Shown here: positions 52,205 to 63,868 of the stretch, piece after piece
Numbering within the stretch: the first letter of the stretch is position 1
Layout: every line of letters starts with the position of its first letter
Origin: Baylisascaris procyonis
Lineage: Eukaryota > Nematoda > Chromadorea > Rhabditida > Ascarididae
Direction: 5' to 3'
NCBI GenBank assembly: GCA_037389465.1
Contig: JAZARR010000200.1
Span: 4,223,501-4,287,500 of the forward strand
Length of the DNA stretch: 64,000 bases
Program-made: the position numbers and the translations under genes
The notes under the pieces: generated by a model
Seen by the model: the letters and a program-made list of their open reading frames with translations, nothing else
Told to the model about the DNA's origin: nothing
Databases searched by the model: none

Positions 52205-53844
52205 CTTTATCGATTTCTTCGCAGATTTAAGAAAAATGCAAATCAATCCCAGCAAAGGTGGCAATAGAGCATTTAACAAGAAATTCTCACAAATTTTCTG
52301 AGTCACAACTAAAAAAGCACAATGCATAGAGTCGACTATCACATGTGAAGGCATAGAAATAAGAAAAGAAGGCACTATTCAAAATCACAGAATCGAACGT
52401 CCATAATAAAATGCGAAAATATTACGATAACACATATAATACCCGCAACAAGGATCACAAAGAAAACAATATTCAAAAAAAAAAAAAACAACGAACATCC
52501 AGTATCACACTGGAGTACACTAGATTTCCGGCAGTTTTTGCAAGAAGAGGATACAAAAAAAGATTTTTGTTGCTTACGACATCGTTAAAAGTGGCTCTGA
52601 GAAGGTGCACTAACAAACGAATGAGCCGGGCGTCCAATTCACTTATTTGCTCATTTTATTGGGTGTGATTCATCAAATTCAAGCACATTTTTCTTATCCC
52701 ACTAATTTTAATTTTTTCTAATGGTGGCATCATTAATTTTAAATGGCGGCTCTCAGTCATTTGCTCCAGAAAATTGTCTCTTTTAGCTTAAAATTTTCAA
52801 TAAAAAGTTTGAAAATTGCTCTCGGAAAAGTTCAGCCATATTTATACGTGCAAAAAAAAGAACTATTTGATTTTATAACAGATTCGTCAAAAATGTTGCA
52901 TCTCGTATCAGCTTTTGACTTACTCAACATTTTTTAGATCTTTTCAAAGCATTGCCCAAATCACCCTCCTATATAACGCTCTCACCGGATTACTGGCGAT
53001 TGTATCAATCAATAAAATTCTAGCACATGATGCGCTTGTTCAAGTATCGCAACCCTCCCTCCCCTCCTCCCCCCCCCCCGGAGTATGGCTAAAGATTTTT
53101 TTTTGAATTCCTGATGAAAAGCATTGATGACTAAAAAAAGGCAAGTTCTATCAGAGGGAAACAGCACTGTACAATTCATTAACCACGCTGTTTCAAAATT
53201 AGCCCTTCGTGCGTTTCGCACTCACAGGGTTGATGGAACCTTTGATCTGACGGAGAAAATCCCGCTAACCTTAGTACTGTTGGTATAGACTTCCTTCTTA
53301 TCTATTGGTGACATTAGATTCAGGACTCGGGAGACTCTAAAGTTTCGCCTACATTAAATTTTTCTGTGCCACTTAATGATTTTCTATCAATTGAAGAGAT
53401 GCACTTCGAAAATAGAATAGCGCCACTGCTGGTCAAATGATAACAAGCCAACATACACTAATACATTTAACTAAATATAAAAGTTATAAATATCGCTCTC
53501 GGAAAGACACGAATCACAATGATACCTAGACCTTACATATATATACAATACAATGCTAGGCTATAGTCGAAAATCGGTCATAAACGCCTTCACTTTCTCT
53601 GTCTACTTCATTTGCAAATATTTTCAAGCTTTTTGTTTATCAAATATCTTCTGATCATGTCCGTGTCAAACTCCGTGTCGAAAGTTCCTTAAAAATCGGA
53701 GTTACTACGCTCCTGAACTGCTTCTACAATCGACATTTTGTTATATGGAAAATAGTAACACGCATGTCAATTTGAGTATAACGTTGAGAAAAGCTGAAAT
53801 TTTTTTTCAAACCTTTTTGAGCAAATTTTCGACGAATCATTCTC
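52205..53844. other. Region between convergent gene ends
   Basis: I see no supported gene here. It holds a C-rich tract (53053-53079), poly-A runs and short unrecognised open frames. It should contain the 3' ends of both the mucin-like gene (plus) and the fusogen gene (minus). Confidence 0.6.
53053..53079. repeat. C-rich tract
   Basis: A CCCTCCCTCCCC run grading into pure poly-C, in non-coding sequence between the two convergent genes. Confidence 0.85.
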
Positions 53845-54165
53845 TCAGATGTATTGTGTTCCTTTCGATCGACGTTTATGTGATCGCTGTACGCAACAAA
53901 ATGCCGTATGCGACGGACATGATCCACATTTACACACGCATTTGCATAGTGGAAAAAGGCATCTTGTAGTAATAAAATAAGCGATAAGTAAAACAACTAG
54001 ATAGATAAGTATATCGGAAACCATCATAATGAAATTGCTCAATGAGGTGACACCACTTGCCCAGTTTAGTGGATTTAAGTTGGTTAGAAAACCATTCATC
54101 GAGATTTTATTACACTCTGGGCAATGGCCTTCCAATTCCTTCCAACTGTTCTCCAAGAGGTTGAT
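53845..54165 (-). CDS. aff-1: Fusogen exon 9 (stem, membrane segment, tail)
   Basis: The acceptor GGTTTCAG starts INLLENSWKELEGHCPEC. A juxtamembrane NPLNWASG, a membrane segment (DILIYLVVLLIAYFITT) and a tail with Cys clusters (CKCVCKCGSC) and basic residues follow, ending in TGA. Confidence 0.9.
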   Translation of the reverse strand: MNLLENSWKELEGHCPECNKISMNGFLTNLNPLNWASGVTSLSNFIMMVSDILIYLVVLLIAYFITTRCLFPLCKCVCKCGSCPSHTAFCCVQRSHKRRSKGTQYI

Positions 54166-57100
54166 CTGAAACCGTTGAATTTCTTGTTTTAAAAAAAACA
54201 TATGTATAGGAAAATCACCCTAAAACGACAGATATTTATCGTTTCCTAAGCACATCACCAATGCGGATCTAATTGAAATTTCTGCTATACAGGTTGCAAA
54301 AAACTTTCAAAATTTTCGAATCACTCGAACGAACTTATCAAATTTGCAAAATTGGTAGTTTCCAATTACTGACTTTCAATAACTAATGTAATTTAATTTT
54401 ATCTGACCTAATGTTGATATTGAATCGACTTCAACTTCATTTTCTTCAAGTGGTCAGTTGACGATTGCTACCACAGATTGCATGAATCAGTGTAAAACAT
54501 AAAACTACTAGTGGATGATTTAAAGATGGATCTCTGTAACTGTGCGTAATCTACCAAATTTTACGAAGATATCGGCTTTAGAGTTTCCTTGAAAAGTGGG
54601 GAATTGATCGGTACATAATATAAATTCATTCAACTATAAGAATCGTCCATAAAGTGATATGCATCCTGATGTATGTTTTTCCTTAATGAAACATTATGCT
54701 TCAATAAAGAAGGCAAAAAGAGAACATGTGGTAGCCTTACCTCAAGTGGTTCTTCCCGAAATGCAATAACTCGACAAATTCCCTCTTCGTGGCGTTCGTC
54801 GTCGGATCGAAGACAAATCATACGGTCACCACCACCAATCATTGCCGGTAAAGGAACAATAACGGTCTTATTTGTACTACGCGTATCGTCGATATAGGTT
54901 GTAAATCTGTAATAAATGAGTTCATAGAAATTGATATACACAATAAAAAAAATGTATGAAGGAAAATAGACAATCACGCAATAAGCATGGGAAGAAGTCA
55001 ATCTGAAATTCACCAAATTTTTGTGCCGCTGATTCTCCTCACGAATTGGAACATTTCCTTTTTTTCAATATTTTTTATCTTTAAATCGTCGAAAAAAATG
55101 TCAATGTTACGAAAGACCTTGTTGCTTAATTCTGATTGATCAAAATTTCCTCCTCGAGGAAAATTTTCTGAAATTGGAACAAGAATTTGCAACAGATATT
55201 CACAAACTTCAAGCCATACGAGCGTTTTAAAAAACGGAGGATACGATTTTAACGTCACTCTGTGCTATGAGTATATCATCTTTCCATTCAGTCCACTTTT
55301 GTTCAAACCAACGATTCATTAAGACGTTCTCATTCAAATCGAATTTATGAAATATTTCATATTACCCTTCGAGCAATCAATCGTTGTTATATTCCTAGGA
55401 TATTATATCCCCTCTATAGTGAATTGTTCCCATATGCAATGCTCAGAACTAGCGGACGTACCAATATCGAATATTCACTTATTCATTCACCGAACGTGAA
55501 AGGTAGCAATAAATAGTGTTAATGAAACATCTTAGTGCATATTTACATATAATGTGACTATTATTTCCTGGAGTTTCGCCCTTCCAATAGAAATATAGCA
55601 TATTAATCAAGAGAAAACAACATTACGAGAAATCCTCAATGCTACTCCTATCGGTGGTTCGTTTCACCAATCCGTGAATAATACCAGTAGCATTGTAAAC
55701 AGTTAAATTGAAATAGCGATTCGATTTGAAATCGACAATGATGGTTCCTGAGAAATCGCCAAGTTTCGAGAAATCGTGAAGAAATGACAGAGCCATATTT
55801 CCATCGTGAACCTACAATTAGTGAATATGTTAAGAGGATAGTGGCTTTTGGTTGAATAGTGAAAATTAGTGACAATTAGTGAAATCTGATTTTTCGCCTT
55901 TTTTTGGTTGAATTAACCTGAGTTTTTGTGAAGCTTGAACTGAATTGAAGGTTGAAAGTAAGAATCACTTAGTTAAAATAACCTTTCCAGACTCTACTAG
56001 AAACTGCATAATTGAAATGAACAAAGTTTTTTTTTTCAATAAATGTTTGTTATGTGGTAAATGATATCGCAAATATTTTTCTGTAACAAGTCTGCGGTAG
56101 GTACTACGATAGTGTTTGATTATGATTGGCCTTAAAGATCGATTTCAAGACAGTAACTTTTATAGATTTTAAGCGTTCGGTGGCAACGTATAATCAATCC
56201 TACTTATCATTTTTGAAAGATACGGATCGTATTTCCACCCCATAGTCACATTGTTTTATCGTATCCAATTTCAACCATTGTCCGTGCTGTTCTCGCTCCA
56301 TCTTTCGGGCTTTTTAAGCCTTTGGATTCCATTCCTTGCATATTTAGCAATCAAAGGTGGGAAAAATTGCCTGAAGCACGACTTCGAGGTTGGTCCCCTC
56401 CGAGTGCACGACAATCGCCTGTCGTGCTGAGCCGTCGACAACCTGTGCACTTCGGATCCAAGGATAGACGTGCTCCACTGAATCCTCCAATGCGAATCGT
56501 TCTGGATTCTGAAGCATATCAACCTATACCGATCGGCAACGTTCACCTATCATCCGTATGGGAATTACCAAATTCATAAAGCCCTCATAAGAGAGCAACG
56601 ATCATTCGTATAAAATGAGAAATTTCATTTCCAATTACGTTTGAGTTAATGATCTAGTGAAATTTTTTTTCCAACAGTTGTAATGCGTAGGTGGGAAACA
56701 TTGCTAAGAAACGAAAAAATGAATACTATCCTATGTTAACAATTAGGACGAAACTTTTTCGCCGCACAAGCACATCGCTCAATGATTCGACTTTCCGAAT
56801 GTTTAGTCAACAATAGAAAATCGATTGTCGGCTCCACAATCTCAAGAAAACCAAAAATCTCAGAGAATTGTCAAGCTTTTGGTATAGAGATTTCTCATTC
56901 ATGCACTAATATCCTCGCTAATGTCCTGGAGTGACTTCTTTTCAACAATAATGAGATCCGATTAAAACTATTGGGTATATAAAACGGCTTACCTCTGGAT
57001 CATTTCGATCGACATAATGATGCACATCCAAATAGCTTTGTGATCTCTGTTCTTTACAATTCTCTACTTTTGCCAAGTGAATTTTCTGCATCTTCACTTT

Positions 57101-58511
57101 GCCGTTTTGCACTCCGAAATGACCGTTTGCATCTTTCCTATACCATCCAAGCCGTTCAAAACTGCAACATAAGGGAACTTTTAAATGCTCACTAAGAAGC
57201 TTAAAAGTCATCAGGCAACTCATCCCCTCTCTAATGCTTTACTTTATGGTTTTCTATGAGTAATGTTTAGCCTACTTAGAATAAAAATTAAAGACCACTC
57301 CAATTACATGTCAAACACATGTTCGATTAATAAAACATTACGAATGCCGGGGATATTCATGACTCACTTATTCTCGTTGATTTCATTGATCGGCTGCTTT
57401 CGAAGTTGATCCATTTCGCCACCACGGTTACTCCTTGTGAAGTACATACCCGTCTCCAATTGACGACTAGCCCTTCCTCCCGCACTTACGCCTAGTTCAA
57501 TACGACGCCAACGATCCAAATAACGTGTCTGCGTGCGACCGTCGATTTCAACACGAACAGTGCTCTTATCTTTCTCAACCCAACGTCCAGCCGAATAGTC
57601 ATAGGCGATATATTTGAAGATGGCAAATGTACTTGGTTGCTCCAATTTTACAGCCATATAAGTGATGCCCTTATACGGTCGAAAGCTTACCTAAAATTCA
57701 AATAAAATAGGACAGTTTAAATGAAACAAATCCCGAATATTCTTCATATTCCAAAGAAATTCACACATTTCTCTGAACATATTATATGAGTAAAGAAGGT
57801 GCTATTGCAACAAAATAACGTGATGTAATATCCGATCACAGTGAGGCTCTTATACTCTTCCATTTGAAGAAGGGGTTTCTACTCTAAGGCATATCTACTT
57901 GCCGAAAACATTGAGTATAGAATAGCGTGATGCATGAAAACTCAATTCTTGCTGGGATCTGTTCTCATAGCCAAAATTTGCTACTGATTTATCGTCTACC
58001 AAGTTGAACTACTGAAGTGCCATTTTTCACGATTCAATTTATATTAGTAACGTCAAAGTGCAAGTGATAGTTTGCGGTTTTGCGGTTGCAGTATCGCCGT
58101 CCATCGTTTCATGTTCGTGGCAGTCAGCGGGTGGTGCGCCATCCGTTTTAATTTTCGATTTACGCCTATCTATGTCAATCTGTCAATGTTGCATTATAAA
58201 GCAATTTATCTTGATTTCAAAAAGCATCGCCGACAAATATGTTTTAATTCATTGCTCAGTGTTGAACATTCGTCAATACTGCCATTAAACGTTCACAGTC
58301 AGCGGAAATGTCAACAAGAGAAAATACCGTTCAACCGATCGGCTACTTAATCCAAGTCGTTTAAACATATGAAACCGGAAATCACGGGGAGTTCGAAGTA
58401 TTTGAGGCTATTTCTTCGAGGCGATACGCTTGAAGTTTGTTGAGTGAAGTCGGTGAATATACTTATACAGCGTTAATTTTATCGTTTTATGATTTCTATA
58501 TTTATAAATAA

Positions 58512-58596
<85 letters not shown>

Positions 58597-61500
58597 TAAA
58601 AGATATATGTGATAAAAACGGCTATGTGTTAAAGGCTTTAGATAGAACAAAATAGACATACCTCGCAGCAAAGTTTTGACTGACTTCCAAGTGCGCATCC
58701 AGCATCCGATTGGCTTGCATGGAAAGTGCGATAACAGGAAGTGTCCTGAATGATTTTTCCAAACAGTCTGATATAATGAAAGTTTTACTGCTTACAGAAA
58801 TGACTATTATCAATCAAACATAGCAATTCGAGATTTTATTATTGGTAAGCGGATAGGAGTTCATGGAAAAAGGAGCATCCGTAAGCAAAGGATCTCCAAT
58901 CTGCAGATTCCAAGAACCTTTGAAGAAATAGATGAACTCAGAATAAATCATCTGAAATCGGATTGACGATCGCCCTGAGACGAACCACCAAGACGATCCT
59001 TCAGATGAAATATTTCAAGTTTATATCATCCATAATAATTAAAAATTTCAATAATGGAACATATAGGCTGAATGCTCATACTATGGAATCGGCTCTTTTT
59101 ACTGTCTGAATGGTAGATGAAACTTCAATTTTGTTCCTCGAAAATGAAAACTCACTATTTATTCCTTCATAAAATTCAAGTGACGACATGCTAATCATCC
59201 ATATATGCAAATTAAAGCTTACCGCTGAAGTATTTGGACGGTTGCATGTCATAAACGAGTGTGTACGCGCAGAACAAACTTCAGAAGCCGGATCACAGTC
59301 ACAAATACAATTCGTGTTCACTTCGGGGATTGCAAATTCATACTGCTGCGAGATGGGATGATGATGTTCTAGCTGAGTTAGCGTCAATGTATGCAACCAA
59401 CTCTCCTCTAAAACCCTGAAAATAGAACTCAATGATTCAAAAAAAAAAAAAAATCCTGAATTTGCCAGGTTTTCCCTTCAATATTGATTATCAATTTCTT
59501 GGATCAGCAGTTAAGAAATTTCACCACAATGAGAATATTCACTGCGATAATTTACGATAAAAGAACCTCGATGGCATTGAATCATCTCCGTTGCAATCAC
59601 GTTTATTAATCATTTCAACTGAGAAGCACAATAAAAAAGCTCCCGGAAGATTCACTTTTTATGCGCTTCATGCAAAATTTCTTCTCAAAAGCGCATCATA
59701 CGGCAACTTAATGTTATGCATGAGCAAGCGAGTGCTTATGTTTGCGAAAGTCTATTTGCTTATCCATTCGGTACTTTGAACTGGGGAATTGTTGAGGCTA
59801 TCGCTAAATGATTTTGTGAGCATATATGGAATATACCAATGATCACCTACAATATATTTCAGTTTCATCCATCAGAATTTGTAGGCCTTATAGTAAATTA
59901 AAAGCGCACACATTCTGCACTGGTCGGATTTTCACTTTATAATTTTTTGTTTATAGGAAGAAAAAAAAGCGAAACCTCAATGCAAGATCTACAGAGGCGA
60001 TCGAATTAGCTGAACAGTGAAGACGATATTCTCAGGACAGTACAATGGGATAATATTCTTCCTCTTGGTTACCTATGAACTCAATTGGGCACGTGGGTGG
60101 AATATGAAAATGCACATCTCGCTGGTCCTCTTTGCATATGTGTGTACGTGTGCTTGTCTGTGTGTCTGTGTGTACGTCTGTTCCGTCTGGTGCCTTCAGG
60201 GTGACAACCTTCAACATAGAGTGACGCAACTTTCAGCTGTAAGTTCCAGCATAGGTGATCAGTGCACCAGCTTTCAAGTTCATCGTTCAGCTTTGAAAGG
60301 TGGGTACTTAAAGGAATTGTTAAAAGTACGATAGTTAAAGGAGTGGAAGGTAGCTTTGAAAGGATTTTTAGATAGTTTAAGCCGCTCAAATGCCGACACA
60401 ATTTATATGTACTAGGCACCGTTACAACCGCAAAGAGAAACCTTTAAGTTTATTTTTGGTGTGAAAGTCCGATCAATTAAAATATATTGCACGATCACAC
60501 TTTTGGTTGCTACTAAGCCGTTCATTCTTTTGCAATTAAAAAGTCTGAAGAGCATAATAGAAAGAACGCCCTATAAACCTTATAATGCACGAGGAACACT
60601 TTCAAATACAATGGCGCAATACGCATAACAATGATGCACATAACAAAAAGATTCCATATGAAATTTGCTGCCGTTTGAGTGTTCATTGAGAAATTAAATG
60701 CGCTTATAGTATGCGATACACATTATCCCTCCACCTCTGTTCCCATCATTCGCAAAGCTTTACAAGAATGAAACAAAAACAAAATTGTTCATCAGCATTC
60801 ATCAGGTGCAAATGAAATCCCTCGAGGAAGACTCGCTTGCGGGAAGATTCGAAACTGGACGTGTTGCATACCCAAATGAATGTCGCAATCATGAAAATGT
60901 TTTCTAATTTCGAAATCGTTACACACAAATCATGGCTCATTGACGCAATTGATTTCAGCAACATTCCAATCACCAAATAAAGAAAGCACTCATAAATAAT
61001 TTCGAATAGAATGCTTTATAAATACCATAATTTAAAGATTATAGAATATATTGTTCTTTCAAAGTTTTGAAAATAAAAGTTACGTTCGATGATTTTCGAA
61101 CAGCAATATAATAAAAAAGGCAAAACACCTGGTTTTTTGACGTTTTTTTCCATACAATAACCTCGCTAAGACAACTAATGCTATAAATTTTGGGTCACTT
61201 CATAGCCCCATCGAATAAAGAGAGATCGATCATTGCGGATTGAGGATATTGGGTATATTTGGATAGGATACAAATGGTACCTGGCGGTTCAAGTCTATAA
61301 AAGCACGTTATTTAAAATGTTTTGTCATGAAGGATAGACCATTCGCTTACTGAGAAAAGCGTAGGATTAGGGTAGGTGGGGAGGGGGGACGAGGGGAGGT
61401 ATGCGACAGCACAATTGTGAATTATAACAAAATATAAATTCACTGTCACCAACCTACTCTTAAGAACATCGGCGAAAATAGACGCATTCTGTGTAGATCC

Positions 61501-61637
61501 ATTGCTTAGCCGGAAGCATACGGTACTTTGAAGGCCAATATGGATATTCATCAGAACAGTGCGTGCTGACTCATCTCCAGCGGCTGCAAATAGAGATTCT
61601 TCATTTATTCATCTTCAATTCCATGTTGTGAAACCAG

Positions 61638-61681
<44 letters not shown>

Positions 61682-62242
61682 AAGTTGGCAAAAACTCTGT
61701 CATATTACTTCAATTATTAAAAATACGCAATGAAATTCATTAAAAAATATTTGAAGTATTTAGACGGCCGCGTAAAACAACTAATATTCCCTTAAAATAA
61801 ACTCTTATCGAATTAAGAGGATGATCAAATGTTGTTCATTGAATTTATTGAAGTCAGGTTATCGATAGCGATTGATTAATCAAATTTAAGATATGCCTGA
61901 ATAAAAGTGGTGAATCTACGTTAATGCCAAATGGATTCAACTATCAAAATGCTATGTGCTTAAGTTAAATATTTTTAAATAAGCATCTCATTGAATGATT
62001 GAATTTAGGTAAGCATTTAAACACTTCAAAATATTCGTAATATCTCATCATATTATAATAAAAATGAACTTACCATGTGAAAGAATGGATTTGATAATTG
62101 AGATTTTCGTGCAATGTGGTGGTGATACTGGTAGAAGAGGTTGAAAAACTTCAGAGGCATGAATCGACGATGGTATAGCCGAACAGCATAGAATTGAAGC
62201 CAAAACAACTAGGAAACCAATCAATAATTTCGTCACACCCAT
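53845..62242 (-). CDS. aff-1: AFF-1/EFF-1 family cell-cell fusogen (most likely AFF-1), nine exons
   Basis: Nine exons on the minus strand give a 579-residue protein: 62242-62074, 61583-61454, 59415-59223, 58745-58662, 57690-57368, 57161-56993, 55811-55627, 54906-54741 and 54165-53845. Phases run 1, 2, 0, 0, 2, 0, 2, 0 and all junctions read through. The protein has an N-terminal signal peptide (LLIGFLVVLASILCCSA), a long ectodomain with the Cys clusters CICDCDPASEVC and a cluster ending KLCCE, at least six N-X-S/T sequons, a membrane segment at about residues 518-540 and a short Cys-rich basic tail of about 39 residues. These features fit the nematode somatic fusogens EFF-1 and AFF-1, which merge plasma membranes of neighbouring cells and share the class II viral fusion protein fold. 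The length and short tail resemble AFF-1 (about 590 residues in C. elegans) more than the longer-tailed EFF-1. The assignment is by motif and architecture. Confidence 0.82.
54741..54906 (-). CDS. aff-1: Fusogen exon 8
   Basis: The acceptor TTATTACAG and donor CTTGAG|GTAAGG bracket FTTYIDDTRSTNKT, PAMIGGGDRMICLRS and GICRVIAFREEPLE. Entry is phase 2 and exit is phase 0. Confidence 0.87.
55627..55811 (-). CDS. aff-1: Fusogen exon 7
   Basis: The acceptor AATTGTAG leads into VHDGNMALSFLHDFSKLGD, then FNLTVYNATGIIHG with two sequons. The donor TTCTC|GTAATG in phase 2 joins exactly to exon 8. Two alternative GT sites inside the exon give the wrong phase. Confidence 0.82.
56993..57161 (-). CDS. aff-1: Fusogen exon 6
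   Basis: The acceptor TGTTGCAG is followed by T TTT GAA, completing a codon from exon 5. The frame reads FERLGWYRKDANGHFG and ends HHYVDRNDPE at the donor GAG|GTAAGC, phase 0. Confidence 0.87.
57368..57690 (-). CDS. aff-1: Fusogen exon 5
   Basis: The acceptor AATTTTAG leads into VSFRPYKGITYMAVKLEQPS. The exon encodes a beta-rich, Arg-rich region with DKSTVRVEIDGRTQTRY and ends AGAATAA|GTGAGT, phase 2. It is the largest exon of the gene. Confidence 0.88.
58514..58594. repeat. (AT)n microsatellite in fusogen intron 4
   Basis: An alternating AT run of about 81 bases in the intron between fusogen exons 4 and 5. Confidence 0.97.
58662..58745 (-). CDS. aff-1: Fusogen exon 4 (84-base Cys exon)
   Basis: The acceptor AATCATTCAG and donor TGCGAG|GTATGT enclose 28 codons, beginning DTSCYRTFHASQSDAGC and ending KLCCE, phase 0 at both ends. 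A longer open frame in another phase crosses this exon and is a shadow. Confidence 0.88.
59223..59415 (-). CDS. aff-1: Fusogen exon 3 (CICDC cluster)
   Basis: The acceptor TATTTTCAG and donor TCAGCG|GTAAGC bracket the frame VLEESWLHTLTLTQL, then NTNCICDCDPASEVCS and FMTCNRPNTSA. The dense Cys pattern is the most recognisable part of the fusogen ectodomain. Confidence 0.88.
61454..61583 (-). CDS. aff-1: Fusogen exon 2
   Basis: The acceptor TATTTGCAG leads into AGDESARTVLMNIHIGLQ, then NGSTQNASIF with two N-glycosylation sequons. The exon ends AAGAGTAG|GTTGGT in phase 2. The donor is non-consensus at positions 3-5 but is the one that joins in frame to exon 3. Confidence 0.78.
61640..61678. repeat. 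(AT)n microsatellite in fusogen intron 1
   Basis: An alternating AT run of about 39 bases in the intron between fusogen exons 1 and 2, close to the acceptor of exon 2. Confidence 0.95.
62074..62242 (-). CDS. aff-1: Fusogen exon 1 (signal peptide)
   Basis: It opens at the ATG of MGVTKLLIGF and runs through a hydrophobic signal peptide, with a likely cleavage after CCSA. The donor is ACATG|GTAAGTT, phase 1. A short TA run lies directly upstream of the ATG. Confidence 0.8.
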
Positions 62243-63016
62243 CTATATATATATAGCCTGTAAAATATTGTTGAAAAAATATTGACTGAAATATTTCTAT
62301 AATCGTATTAGACGAATGACAAGTGAGTCGTTTATCGAATTTTTTTTTTTGTTTTTTTGAAGAATTTTTCACGCTACAGTAATCAATTTCATATTCACCT
62401 ATGCAGTCTTCACTAATTCTTTATTTCTTGAAATCTGCAAGTTATTCATTGCAGATATCCTCAATTATTTTCTCTTTTTCAAATTGGAATTTACGTGTTC
62501 GATATTAAACAGCCTATTTAAGGTCTGGATATGGCGTTTCGCAAAGGATATAAGCCGATTTATGGAACTTCAACTTCGAGGCTTCGCAACACTTTCGGAA
62601 AAGTCTGTTAATTTAATTGCGAACAAAGGATTCAGATGAGCTCGAATTAAGCCTCAAACGATATTGCTCTAGCCAAATTGAGGGTTCGGGGAGGGTGGCT
62701 AAGAACTTAATACCACCACTCCTAGAACGACAGAATGTGATGAAGAACTAGCCCCTACACGACCCGCCTACCCAAGTTGGTGCCAGGTATTGACAGTCAA
62801 TGTTATGAAATAATGCGACAAATTGCGGAACGGAAGGGCAAGCAACGTTCATTAAATGCGGTTGATCAAAAAGGAACCTAGCAATAAAGTCGTATTGAAA
62901 CCAATGCGCTATTCAACACTCGAAATTATTTATGACGCATCGCATTGCCAGTGAAACATATGGCGCATAGAATGGACTCGCTACATTGATAATAGGGCAG
63001 TTCGGTCTAGTCTCAT

Positions 63017-63165
63017 CCGGTCTTCTGAGTGGAGCCCGGTTTGATCCGATCCAAATTTTGTTTATTGCCTAATTTCTCATTAACAGCAGTATTTCGTTAT
63101 ATGGCTTCACGAGGCTAATATTGCGCATGTTGGAGTCGGTCCAGAAGAGCAGACCGGATGAAGCA
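63017..63165. repeat. Imperfect inverted-repeat pair
   Basis: TCATCCGGTCTTCTGA near 63017 and its near reverse complement CAGAAGAGCAGACCGGATGA near 63145 face each other about 130 bases apart, with a short insertion in one arm. The spacing fits a small non-autonomous DNA transposon, but target-site duplications are not evident. Confidence 0.45.
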
Positions 63166-63826
63166 GGGAGTAGAACATGAATATGGTGAATGAAGGATAT
63201 AGTGCAATGTCATATTAACATCTTTTCTCCTCTCACCTCAAAGCCACGTCCAGTGATCATGCCCTTGAGAATACTTTGAATGAAATTCACAACTTTCGTG
63301 TGGTCCCGTTACATGCCGAATAACTAAGGAAATTAGTCCCACTATGAACAGGACGAATTGTCTTCAACCTTTTGCTGTGCTCGGAAAGATGGATAAGCAG
63401 ATAAAGGAGACAGGCGCAGAGACAGAGTTGTTAAGACCTAGGATCAAATATAATAGATGGTTCATAAGGCGAGCGCTGTTAAGCGTAGTGAGAGAGTGAG
63501 TTGTTCGATAGTTCTAATTATGACGCTAAAAATGAATGTGCTTGTACGTCTGTGCATTAAAAAAACTATAAAAATTGTTTTCTGGCAAACTCAATTTGGC
63601 AAACTTCATATCCTCTTACATTATATATAGGTTCTCTTAAAAGAAAAAAATGCCCCTTTGGAAGAATCAGTGCTTTGTTCTGGATGAAGCTATTCATGCT
63701 ATTGATGTCATATATGCATGCAATATCCATGTTTACATGAATCCTTTTATCAAGTGTCGTTTGTACTACCACTATGCTCATTCATTTTGAAACGCTTATA
63801 ACGTACGGCTTCAATAGAGAATTTGC

Positions 63827-63868
63827 CAATCAATCAATCAATCGATCAATCAAAATCAATCAATCAAT
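63827..63868. repeat. (CAAT)n simple repeat
   Basis: A CAAT tetranucleotide run interrupted by one CGAT and one CAAA step. Confidence 0.9.

Noticed and set aside
55010..55258. An exon-like minus-strand frame between fusogen exons 7 and 8, preceded by TTTCAG
   Set aside because: Its phases do not allow it to join both neighbours, while exon 7 with donor GTAATG joins exon 8 in frame.
60746..60976. A 76-codon minus-strand frame between fusogen exons 2 and 3
   Set aside because: Exon 2 joins exon 3 directly in phase, and this frame has no good acceptor. It is intron sequence.
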